Assembly (NCBI GenBank): GCA_001768675.1
Contig: MELN01000035.1
Coordinates: 1 to 5,524 of the forward strand
Reading direction: 5' to 3'
From: Actinobacteria bacterium RBG_16_64_13
GTDB taxonomy: Bacteria > Actinomycetota > Thermoleophilia > RBG-16-64-13
DNA: 5,524 bases
Under the pieces are notes generated by a model, which was not told the DNA's origin, made no database searches, and saw nothing but the letters and a program-made list of their open reading frames with translations. Below are positions 1-5,524 of this stretch, in pieces; within the stretch, counting starts at the first letter, position 1; every line of letters begins with the position of its first letter. A program made the translations under genes and the position numbers.

Positions 1-18
1 AGTCTCAAAGTCTGCCAT
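1..18 (-). CDS. Start of an unidentified gene, cut by the window edge (possibly a corrinoid protein)
   Basis: An ATG at 18-16 opens a frame reading M-A-D-F-E-T before the window ends. It is preceded by a good ribosome binding site (25-34) and lies 56 bases after the TAG that ends the upstream mttB, so it looks like the next gene of the same operon. Six residues cannot identify a family. In methylamine gene clusters the partner often found next to mttB is the small cobalamin-binding protein MttC, which accepts the methyl group. That makes a corrinoid protein the first guess, but this is inference from context only. Another methyltransferase or a transporter is equally compatible with what is visible. 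Confidence 0.6.
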
Positions 19-24
19 AGGGGT

Positions 25-34
25 CCTTTCCTCC
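25..34 (-). promoter_or_regulatory. Ribosome binding site of the edge gene
   Basis: On the minus strand this reads GGAGGAAAGG. The AAAGG part ends 6 bases before the ATG at 18, and the GGAGG part ends 11 bases before it. This supports the reading of 18-1 as a true gene start. Confidence 0.6.
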
Positions 35-74
35 AGGCACCAGTTGGTCAGGCGTGCCACACTCGAGTCGCAGG

Positions 75-1553
75 CTAGGTGGTTGGTGGGGCAACGCCCG
101 CTTCACGTTCCGCCTTCGCAATGATCGACCTAACCTCCTCACTGACTTCCTTCGGCAGCGGCGGGACCTGGTGCTCCGCTAGTATGCGCTTCGCTTCCTT
201 CCGTGCCGTTTCATAGAAAGCCGGCGAGCCGGCCTCCCCCCCTGCCTCGCGGACCTGACGATCGATGATCCTCGCATCGCTCTGCGAGCGCATTCCCGCC
301 AGTGTCCCCTTGGCCGACAGGAACTCCCCGCCGGGCCCGACGGTGGCGATCTCGTCGGTCATGAGCGTGGCATCGCTCACAGGGATGCCGCGGCGACAGT
401 GTTTGGTCATCGCCACGATCTCGTTGTCGGCCACCAGTTGGGCGATGTCGAATGTAACCCCCATCTCGAGCATCCCAGGACCGTAGATGGTGCTGGACCC
501 TGCCAGCATCGCCATAAGCCCGGTGATCGTCTTCTCGTGCCCGGTCTGGCAGTCACATACCTTCGAGTCTGCCTAGTAGCCCGCGGTCCACGACGGGACG
601 TTGTAGTGGTTGGCCATTGCCGCCGTCCCCGCCTGGTAGAGCGCCGTCTCCGGTGTGCCGACGCAGGCAGAGCCGATGCGCAGATCGAACGCACACGTAG
701 AGGTGCCGTAGTAGAATCCGTTGCCCGGGTTCACAAGCTGGTTCAGCACCAGACACGAGAGCAACTCGGTGTTCTGAACGACGAGCGTCCCGGCCAGCGT
801 GACGGGCGACGAGGCTCCGGACATGTCCATGGCGATGCAGCACCAGGGCATGCCCGCTCGCGCCGTGGCAATCGCCATATCGGTGCAGATGGCGGTCAAC
901 ACGCTTGGCCCTACGGGGCAGGTGCCATAGCAGAGTAACGGCCGCTCGCGAAGCTTGTCCATTCCGCCCGCAACGGCCGCCGCTATCTCGTAGCCGTTGT
1001 TCGCCATCTCAGCCGATGTCATCGACAGGACAAGGGGCTTGGTCGTGTGCTCCAGAGCAGCCTCGATGTGGTGGATCTCCGCAGTCACCTCGGACACGTC
1101 CCGTGCCGTGACCCCCACTATGTTGATCTCGATGTGATCCAGCGCATCCGTGACGTGACAGATGTCGGCGACATCCTGCTTCGTCGATTCGCGATACTCG
1201 CCTGTGTCGAGGTCGTAGACGCAGAGTCCCTCCGCGAAGGGTGCTACCGTCACACGTCCGACCTCGACCATGACGTCGTTCTCGGGATTGCGCCCTCCAA
1301 GGAGGAAATAGCTCGGAACTGTATTAAGCGATCGCGTGACGACGTCGGGCGGGATCTTGACGATGTGGCTCTCGCGGTCGACCTTGCAGCCCCCGTCGGC
1401 GAAGATGTCAATGGCATCGTCTGCCTCGACCGACACCCCGGTGCGCTCCAGCGTCTGCAAGGTCGCCCTGTGCATGTCGTCAAGGTCTGCCTCCGTGAAC
1501 AGGCTGAGACCCGCTCCTCCGTTGTGGAGGGCGGCTGGTAACCCTCGCTTCAC
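75..1553 (-). CDS. mttB: Trimethylamine methyltransferase MttB, pyrrolysine protein (second of the tandem pair)
   Basis: Member of the MttB family, cytoplasmic TIM-barrel enzymes that transfer a methyl group from trimethylamine (or a related amine) to the Co(I) of a corrinoid protein. With TAG at 573-575 read as pyrrolysine, the protein has 492 residues with O at 327, close to the size and Pyl position of known archaeal MttB. The frame shows the family's N-terminal pattern (LERTGVSVE about 35-43, FADGGCKVDR 51-60, VTARD about 148-152) and SWTAGY-O-ADSK around the amber codon. After it the frame continues with GHEKTITGL, then STIYGPGMLEMG and REAKRILAEHQVPPLP-like C-terminal sequence, all matched by the neighbouring paralog. 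The start is GTG at 1551-1553, with a near-perfect ribosome binding site 5 bases upstream. It lies 79 bases after the first mttB and is probably co-transcribed with it. The terminal codon is also TAG, at the place where the paralog ends in TGA. Trimethylamine is the likeliest substrate; another methylated amine is possible. Confidence 0.93.
573..575 (-). other. In-frame amber codon read as pyrrolysine (residue 327)
   Basis: TAG lies between TAC (Y326) and GCA (A328). The frame stays open for 165 more codons that align with the neighbouring paralog. In the 19 codons after the TAG, nine differ from the paralog only synonymously and two change the residue, which is the pattern expected for translated sequence under selection. 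Pyl at this site is established for the MttB family and is thought to bind and orient the methylamine. Confidence 0.93.
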
Positions 1554-1558
1554 TTGTC

Positions 1559-1567
1559 CACCTCCTT
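1559..1567 (-). promoter_or_regulatory. Ribosome binding site that fixes the GTG start of the second mttB
   Basis: The minus strand reads AAGGAGGTG, a near-perfect anti-16S match, 5 bases before the GTG at 1553-1551. No ATG is suitably placed, and the N-terminus from this GTG aligns with the paralog without gaps, so GTG is the start. Confidence 0.8.
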
Positions 1568-1593
1568 CTGACTGACTGTCGTTCTCTCACAGG

Positions 1594-1614
1594 AGAAGAC
1601 GAGCGCCGTCCTCT
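1594..1614 (-). other. Stem-loop in the spacer between the two mttB genes
   Basis: On the minus-strand transcript, AGAGGACG (1614-1607) can pair with CGUCUUCU (1601-1594) around a five-base GCGCU loop. This gives 8 pairs including one G-U. No run of U follows, so a rho-independent terminator is unlikely. It may mark a processing or stability site that sets different levels of the two paralogs, or it may be chance. Confidence 0.35.
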
Positions 1615-1632
1615 TGGGGTCAAACTGCGATC

Positions 1633-3114
1633 TCAAGACGGCACCCTCTCCGTGACCCCTGCCTCGCGGTCGACCCTATCGACGATGGAGCGCACCTCTG
1701 CGGCGACATCGTCGGGCAACGGTGGGACCTGGTGCTCGGCAAGAATGCGTTTCGCCTCGTCCTTGCAGCTCTGGTAGAACCCCGGCGAGCCACATGCCTC
1801 CCACGCCTCCCGGACCTGCCGATCGATGAACTTCGTATCTGTCAGCGTGTGAAACCCTTTCAATGTGCTCTTCGTGGAGAGGTACCCGTTGCCCGGCCCG
1901 ATTGCGACGATCTCCTCAACCGCCATCGTCACGTCGTTGACGGGCACCCCCCCGTAGACGTACTTGCACATCTCAACGATCTCGTTGTCGGCCACCAGCT
2001 GGCCGAGGTCCATTGTGATTCCCATTTCGAGCATCCCGGCCCCGTAGATCGAGCTGACCCCTGCCAGCATCGCTGTGAGTCCGGTGATTGTCTTCTCGTG
2101 CCCGGCCTGACAATCGCACGTCTTGGAATCCGCCTAGTAACCTGCCGTCCACGACGGGATGTTGTAGTACCTTGCAAGCGCTGCAGTGCCCGCTTGCAGC
2201 AGGGCCAACTCCGGTGTGCCGACAGTTGCCGTGCCTCGCCGCATGTCGAAGCTATCGGTCGACGTTCCGTAGTAGAAAGCCGACCCGGGGTTGACCAGCT
2301 GGTTCAGCACCAGACAGGAGAGGAGCTCTGCGTTTTGCACGATCAAAGTGCCGGCAAGCGAGATCGGCGCGTTCGCTCCGGCCATGTCCATGGCTATGCA
2401 ACATGCGGGGATCCCCAAGCGACCGCACGCGATCGTGACTTCACTACAGATCGCTGTCAGGTACATCGGCCCCACGGGACAGTAGCCGTACGTGAAGAAG
2501 GGCCGTTCACGGAGCTTGTCCTCGCCCCCGGCCACCACCACGCCGATCTCGAAAGCTGCGTTCGCCATCGTCGTTGAGGTAATGGAGACCATGAAGGCTT
2601 TCGTGGTGTTGTTGAGCGCGGTCTCGACGTGGTGCAACTCCGCGGTCTGCTCAGGCAGGTCGCGAGCCGTGACGCTCACCGTGTTGAAGTCGTAGTTCGG
2701 AAGGTAGTCAGCAACACGCAGGTTGTCTACCAGGTCCTGACGGGTCGATTCGCGGTTCTCACCAGTCTCAACGTCGTTGACCATCACGCCTTCCGTGAAG
2801 GGGCACACTGTGACCCGGCCCTGAGCGATGACGATGTCATTGCTGGGATCCCTACCGGCAAGCACGAACTGTGGCGGCGCCGTGCTGATGGCCTTGGCGA
2901 CGATCTCCGGGGGGATCTTCACGATGTGATTCTCGCGATCCACTCGGCAGCCACCATCGGCGAAGACGTCTATGGCTTCGTCCGCCTCGACCGACACTCC
3001 GGCCCGTTCGAGCACGTCCAACGTCCCCAAGTGGAGATCGTCGAGGTCCGTTTCAGAGAACAGATTCAGCGTCGCCCCCTGGTGACGCAAACCGGCTCTA
3101 AGGCCATGTCTCAT
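1633..3114 (-). CDS. mttB: Trimethylamine methyltransferase MttB, pyrrolysine protein (first of the tandem pair)
   Basis: MttB-family methyltransferase, expected to demethylate trimethylamine or a related amine and methylate a corrinoid protein. Reading TAG at 2134-2136 as pyrrolysine gives 493 residues with O at 327, followed by a TGA stop at 1635-1633. Family features are the same as in its neighbour: LERAGVSVE (35-43), FADGGCRVDR (51-60), HIVKIPPE (63-70), VTARDLPE (148-155), CCIAMDMAG (238-246), and SELLSCLVLNQLVNPG-type sequence before SWTAGY-O-ADSK. Hand alignment with the second copy gives 205 identities in 326 positions (63%) with no gaps before the Pyl. The ATG at 3114-3112 has a strong ribosome binding site 7 bases upstream. 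It lies 199 bases after the tetR stop on the same strand, so it may have its own promoter or share the regulator's transcript. No convincing promoter was seen in that gap. No corrinoid gene separates the two mttB copies. The exact substrate is not determined. Confidence 0.93.
2134..2136 (-). other. In-frame amber codon read as pyrrolysine (residue 327)
   Basis: TAG sits between TAC (Y326) and GCG (A328), at exactly the same residue number as in the neighbouring copy. The frame continues for 166 codons to a TGA. The peptide after it, ADSKTCDCQAGHEKTITGL, matches the other copy almost residue for residue despite many third-base differences. Confidence 0.93.
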
Positions 3115-3121
3115 GCGATCG

Positions 3122-3129
3122 CCTCCTTT
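3122..3129 (-). promoter_or_regulatory. Ribosome binding site of the first mttB
   Basis: The minus strand reads AAAGGAGG with a 7-base spacer to the ATG at 3114. The spacing is near ideal and fixes the start. Confidence 0.8.
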
Positions 3130-3163
3130 CTCAGACCGTCGTTGCGTGTTTGTGGTCCTATTC

Positions 3164-3188
3164 GTGCCACCCGTGCGTCCTTTGGCAC
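3164..3188. promoter_or_regulatory. Inverted repeat upstream of the first mttB, possible regulator site
   Basis: GTGCCA (3164-3169) and its exact complement TGGCAC (3183-3188) are separated by 13 bases, about 50-74 bases upstream of the first mttB start. The position suits an operator or activator site for the minus-strand mttB pair. The arms are only 6 bp, do not resemble the palindrome at 4308-4322, and could be chance. Confidence 0.25.
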
Positions 3189-3229
3189 AATCCTCCCTTC
3201 ATCACACCGTCCCATAGTCTGTTCGCTTG

Positions 3230-3242
3230 CCTGCTATGCAGG
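3230..3242. repeat. Short palindrome in the tetR to mttB spacer
   Basis: CCTGC and GCAGG flank a TAT centre, giving a 13-base near-palindrome about 116 bases upstream of the first mttB. It has no T-run after it on the minus strand, so it is not a clear tetR terminator. Its role is unknown. The rest of the 199-base spacer (3115-3313) shows no gene and no convincing promoter. Confidence 0.25.
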
Positions 3243-3313
3243 GCGACAGGAATCCATCCAGAGGTTCAGCCATGTCGTGTGCTAGCGACTGGCAGCCGAG
3301 ACGACTCCGTGTC

Positions 3314-3982
3314 CTACGTCGCGACACGGTTTCTCGCAACGTCATTACTCGGCCCCGCCTGGTCGTCACTGACGATCTCGGCGATGACTGGCGTCAGCAT
3401 CCGCGAGAACGCTTCGATCACCGGCTCGAAATCCTCCTCGGGGCTGGCCAACTGCTGGATGATGAGACCGTCGGCGAAGGCGACGAGCATCACGGCGTAC
3501 GGGTAGAGTTCAGGCACTTTGCCGGGGTTTCCCCCACCCATAGCTATCGCAGCCATGCCGTTCGCGTCCTGGTAGAGCCTTCTGAGATGCTGACGCAGGT
3601 CCGGGTCGCGAATGAGGTGGGTGAAGGCCTCGAAGAAGACGACCTGGAGCTCCCGGCCGCCCAGCATGTCAAACCCTCTCACCGTGTCCCTCACGCGAAG
3701 GTCGCTGGGCGCAGTACGACGGACCGTAGTCATCATGCGGAAAGCCGCCTCGTGGACGAGGTTCTCGAGCAGCACTGCAGCCAGGCCCTCTTTGCTGCCG
3801 AAGTGGTAGCTGATGGCAGCTCTATAGACCCCGGCCTCTTTGCATATCGCCGATATGGTCAGGCCGCTCCATCCCTTGTCGGCGAGCAGACGTCTGGAAG
3901 CCTCGAGGATTCTCGTGCCAATCTCAGTCTCGGCGTCCGCTTCTTGCCTATTCCGTCTCGTTCGAGACTCCTGCCGGTTCAC
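3314..3982 (-). CDS. TetR/AcrR-family transcriptional regulator
   Basis: One-component DNA-binding regulator, 222 residues from the preferred GTG start at 3982-3980, within the usual TetR size range. Residues about 20-67 form the TetR helix-turn-helix domain: an amphipathic first helix (ILEASRRLLADKGW), then LTISAICKEAGV, then YRAAISYHFGSKEGL, whose YHFGSKEGL is the hallmark recognition-helix and following segment. The remainder, about 70-222, is the variable ligand-binding and dimer domain and gives no clue to the ligand. The GTG is preceded by GAGG with a 5-base spacer. The frame extends upstream to a TTG at 4102, but those extra 40 residues are Gly/Arg-rich and unlike a TetR start. The gene is divergent from the third mttB and on the same strand as the mttB pair, so it likely represses one or both in response to a methylamine-related signal (inference). 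Its stop is TAG, with an in-frame TGA 15 codons later. Confidence 0.9.
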   Translation of the reverse strand: MNRQESRTRRNRQEADAETEIGTRILEASRRLLADKGWSGLTISAICKEAGVYRAAISYHFGSKEGLAAVLLENLVHEAAFRMMTTVRRTAPSDLRVRDTVRGFDMLGGRELQVVFFEAFTHLIRDPDLRQHLRRLYQDANGMAAIAMGGGNPGKVPELYPYAVMLVAFADGLIIQQLASPEEDFEPVIEAFSRMLTPVIAEIVSDDQAGPSNDVARNRVAT

Positions 3983-4066
3983 TCCACCCTCGGTTCCCTT
4001 GCCCCTCTCCCCTTTTCCGGGGATTCGGCACTCGACGTCCCTGAACCGCTCTGTGATTGCCGGCAG

Positions 4067-4094
4067 ACTGTACCAGCGCTGCCCCTCCCGACAA
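4067..4094 (-). promoter_or_regulatory. Weak candidate promoter for the TetR gene
   Basis: On the minus strand, TTGTCG (4094-4089) and TACAGT (4072-4067) are spaced by 16 bases, each matching the sigma-70 boxes at 4 of 6 positions. Transcription would begin near 4060 and give a leader of about 78 bases before the GTG at 3982, which agrees with the shorter protein. The match is modest and such pairs occur by chance. Confidence 0.25.
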
Positions 4095-4172
4095 AGCCCC
4101 AAGTCCCGATGAACCGGCCCCCTTGCGCCCCTACTGGCTCACACGAATGTTCGTTCTCCTCAGTCTCCACAC

Positions 4173-4186
4173 CCACCGCGCGGTGG
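4173..4186. promoter_or_regulatory. Perfect 14-bp palindrome in the divergent spacer
   Basis: CCACCGCGCGGTGG is a perfect palindrome without a spacer. It lies about 190 bases upstream of tetR and 83 bases upstream of the -35 box of the third mttB. It could be a dimer-binding operator. Its sequence is unrelated to the palindrome at 4308-4322, so the two would not bind the same protein. GC-rich sequence yields such palindromes by chance fairly often. Confidence 0.3.
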
Positions 4187-4268
4187 CTGATGCGTTACGG
4201 CGAGCATCGTGACGGCGACATCCCTTTCTAGCAAGTTAGCAGGCACGATACGCATGTGCTGAGTATCC

Positions 4269-4296
4269 TTGACACTCCTCCGTCAACGATGATAAT
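4269..4296 (+). promoter_or_regulatory. Sigma-70-type promoter for the third mttB
   Basis: TTGACA at 4269-4274 is a perfect -35 box and GATAAT at 4291-4296 matches the -10 consensus at 5 of 6 positions, with a 16-base spacer. The -10 area (GATGATAATGATG) is an AT-rich island in GC-rich surroundings. Transcription would start near 4303 and leave a leader of about 125 bases before the ATG at 4430. It is the best promoter match in the window and points to control by the housekeeping sigma factor plus a repressor. Confidence 0.7.
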
Positions 4297-4307
4297 GATG
4301 CCCTTCA

Positions 4308-4322
4308 TCGAACGTCGTTCGA
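4308..4322. promoter_or_regulatory. Palindromic operator candidate just after the transcription start of the third mttB
   Basis: TCGAACG and CGTTCGA form a perfect 7+7 inverted repeat around a single T. It begins about 12 bases after the -10 box, so a bound protein would block initiation or promoter escape. The size and symmetry fit a TetR dimer, and the tetR gene is the divergent neighbour, so it is the natural candidate to bind here. Binding is inferred, not shown. Confidence 0.55.
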
Positions 4323-4370
4323 ATCGGGCTGAGGTGCTTGTGAGGGGGTGACGAGTCAGGCACTGGCCGA

Positions 4371-4387
4371 GAGGGATATCGTCCCTC
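4371..4387 (+). other. Hairpin in the leader of the third mttB
   Basis: GAGGGA (4371-4376) pairs exactly with TCCCTC (4382-4387) around a five-base TATCG loop, 43 bases before the start codon. No T-run follows, so it is not an intrinsic terminator. It may stabilise the leader or be a second protein-binding site. Confidence 0.35.
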
Positions 4388-4416
4388 CGAACGATCAGGG
4401 ATGCGGCAAGGAAAGG

Positions 4417-4482
4417 ATGTTCGAGGCCTATGAAGCGCTCACCGCACGCGGGACGCATGCGCAACAGTGGTATGGGGCTTAA
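4417..4482 (+). CDS. Possible 21-codon leader peptide overlapping the start of the third mttB
   Basis: ATG at 4417 opens a 21-codon frame (beginning MFEAYEALTAR) that ends at TAA 4480-4482, out of frame with and overlapping the mttB start at 4430. The purine-rich AAGGAAAGG before it gives AAGG a 5-base spacing to this ATG. For the mttB ATG at 4430 the same purine-rich site is 13 bases or more away. Ribosomes could therefore load at 4417 and reach mttB by coupling. The peptide has no recognised family, and it may be a chance frame. Confidence 0.25.
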   Translation: MFEAYEALTARGTHAQQWYGA

Positions 4483-5524
4483 CCCACTCACCGATGACGA
4501 GGTTGAGGACATCTACCTCGGGGCTCTGGAGGTCCTGGAGCGCACCGGCATCAAGGTGCAGGACGAAGAGTGCATGGACGTGTTCGCCGATGCCGGCTGC
4601 AAGGTCGATCGTGAGACACACATAGTCAGGATTCAACCGGAGATAGTCGAGAACGCGGTTCGCCTTTCCCCGGAAAGGGTGCGGCTCTTCGCGCGGGATT
4701 CCCAGCACGATCTCGTCTTCGAAGCCGGCCGGCCAACGTTCACGCCGTTCCTCGAGGGCGTTGAAACCATCGACCTGGAGACCGGCGAGGTGAGGCCATC
4801 GACGAAGAAGGACGTCGGTGACATCTGCCATCTCACGGACTTTCTTCCTGGGTACGATTTCACATGTGTGGCCGTCACGGCCCGTGATGCTCCCACCGAA
4901 ACGGGCAGCATCCACGGCATGGACGCCGCATTGCGCAACAGCACAAAGGGCGTTCTCATCGCGCTCATGTCGCGTCATGAGACCGAAACCGTCATCGATA
5001 TGGCGGCCGAGGTTGTCGGCGGTCGGGACGAACTGGCCGACGCACCGATCATCACTACGGGCGGCTCGCCTGTGGCACCACTGCACTTCAACAAGTCGTT
5101 CACGGATTTCGTGATCCCATCTGCGCGCGCTCGGATCCCGACGATCGTCGTGTCGATGGGTCTCGTCGGCGCTACCATGCCTTCCAGGATCGCAGCCACC
5201 ATGGTCATCGGCATAGCTGAGGAGTTGGCGGGACTTGTCCTCGTCCAAGCTTGCGAGCCAGGGTGTCCGGCTCTCGTCGGCCAGTCGACGTGCGGGTTCG
5301 ACATGAGAACCGGCTTGGCCCAGGTTGGGGGGCCAGAGATGGCTCTTGTCATGGCTGCGACTGCTCAGATGGGACGCCGACTTGGAGTACCATCCTGGAC
5401 TGCTGGGTTGTAGGGCGATTCGAAGCTCGGCGATCTCCAATGCGGTCACGAGCATACGCTCACCGGACTCATTCCGGCGCTGGCAGGTGCCAGCCTGATC
5501 TATGGGCCCGGCTTGATCGAGGCG
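4430..5524 (+). CDS. mttB: Third MttB-family methyltransferase, pyrrolysine protein, cut by the window edge
   Basis: MttB-family corrinoid methyltransferase, 365 codons visible: 327 residues, TAG at 5411-5413 read as pyrrolysine (residue 328), then 37 more before the edge. About 130 C-terminal residues should lie outside. The family pattern is clear: LERTGIKVQ (36-44), FADAGCKVDR (52-61), VTARDAPT (149-156), STCGFDMRTG before SWTAGL-O-GDSK, then QCGHEHTLTGL and a family-typical ASLIYGPGLIE. It is plainly more divergent from the tandem pair than those are from each other. It has Leu instead of Tyr before Pyl, and lacks the Cys-x-Cys that follows Pyl in the pair. The start at 4430 aligns with theirs within one residue. 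Its ribosome binding site is poorly spaced (see the 4417 frame); an in-frame ATG at 4472 has none. It is transcribed divergently from tetR under its own strong promoter. The differences suggest a different methylated amine or a different corrinoid partner (inference). Confidence 0.92.
5411..5413 (+). other. In-frame amber codon read as pyrrolysine (residue 328)
   Basis: TAG lies between TTG (L327) and GGC (G329), at the position aligned with the ambers of the other two genes. The downstream frame is open to the window end and encodes GDSKLGDLQCGHEHTLTGL, which lines up with ADSK-x-CDCQ-x-GHEKTITGL of the pair. Continuity of homology across the TAG is the evidence for readthrough. Confidence 0.92.

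Larger units (their letters stand above)
3983..4268. other. Intergenic region upstream of tetR, no gene seen
   Basis: This part of the divergent spacer holds no coding frame with a family match or a supported start. The tetR frame stays open to a TTG at 4102, but the extra sequence does not look like a TetR N-terminus. The only items noted are the weak tetR promoter and the 14-bp palindrome listed separately. The rest shows nothing recognisable. Confidence 0.5.

Noticed and set aside
75..515. Separate gene made of the C-terminal third of the second mttB copy
   Set aside because: It begins at an internal Met without its own ribosome binding site and continues the MttB fold without a break from the amber codon. 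The same holds for 1633-2070.
548..573. PYLIS-like stem after the amber codon (GGCAG pairing with CTGCC)
   Set aside because: Five pairs with a large loop, present only in the second mttB copy and not preserved in the other two genes.
573..1553. mttB as a truncated pseudogene ending at the TAG
   Set aside because: Three paralogs carry TAG at the same residue and all keep an open, conserved frame after it. Decay would not produce this.
3090..3101. tRNA-Pyl suggested by a CTCTAA string resembling its anticodon loop
   Set aside because: It lies inside the N-terminal coding sequence of the first mttB, and no cloverleaf arms flank it. No tRNA was found elsewhere in the window.
3164..3195. Sigma-54 promoter suggested by TTGGCAC and TGGCACG
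   Set aside because: Neither orientation has the required GC of the -12 element at the right spacing.
4197..4218. Direct repeat ACGGCGA with a 15-base period
   Set aside because: Two short copies only, with no link to a promoter. Chance is the simplest reading in GC-rich DNA.
3227..4231. 334-codon plus-strand frame opposite tetR
   Set aside because: It is an antisense shadow of GC-rich coding sequence. The minus frame holds a clear TetR helix-turn-helix, while the plus frame has no recognisable motif.
4439..5455. 338-codon minus-strand frame opposite the third mttB
   Set aside because: Antisense shadow. The plus frame has convincing MttB sequence, and the minus frame is His/Arg-rich with no family pattern. 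The long frames opposite the tandem pair are rejected for the same reason.

Overview
The window (roughly 60% GC by eye) is a trimethylamine-methyltransferase (MttB-family) gene cluster in which every methyltransferase gene carries one in-frame amber codon at the same position. This is the signature of pyrrolysine (Pyl, O) insertion. A bacterium is the most likely host: strong AGGAGG-type ribosome binding sites precede two of the genes, one promoter matches the sigma-70 consensus (TTGACA-N16-GATAAT), and the regulator is TetR-type. The methylamine corrinoid pathway is typical of anaerobes such as acetogens, sulfate reducers and related lineages. The phylum cannot be read from this sequence, and no Pyl machinery (pylT, pylS, pylBCD) lies inside the window.

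Layout. On the minus strand, in transcription order, come a TetR-family regulator (3982 to 3314), a first mttB (3114 to 1633), a second mttB paralog (1553 to 75), and the first six codons of a further gene (18 to 1) that runs off the left edge. The mttB pair is 63% identical over the first 326 residues (hand count, no gaps), so it looks like an old tandem duplication. A third, more divergent mttB is on the plus strand from 4430. It reads through its amber codon at 5411-5413 and is cut by the right edge 37 codons later. The regulator and the third mttB are divergently transcribed from a spacer of about 450 bases, which holds a strong promoter for the plus-strand gene with a 15-bp palindrome just after the expected transcription start. 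That is a likely repressor operator.

How the parts may work together. MttB-type enzymes move a methyl group from trimethylamine, or a related methylated amine, to a small corrinoid protein. A second methyltransferase then passes it to tetrahydrofolate or coenzyme M. The edge gene downstream of the mttB pair may be the cognate corrinoid protein, but only six codons are visible. The TetR protein is a good candidate to sense a methylamine-related ligand and control one or both arms.

The main points of interest are the triple conserved amber codons with clear protein-level selection past them, the use of TAG also as a normal terminal stop (second mttB copy and tetR, each with a backup TGA close behind), and a small out-of-frame leader ORF overlapping the start of the third mttB. 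Gene callers using the standard code would split each mttB in two.
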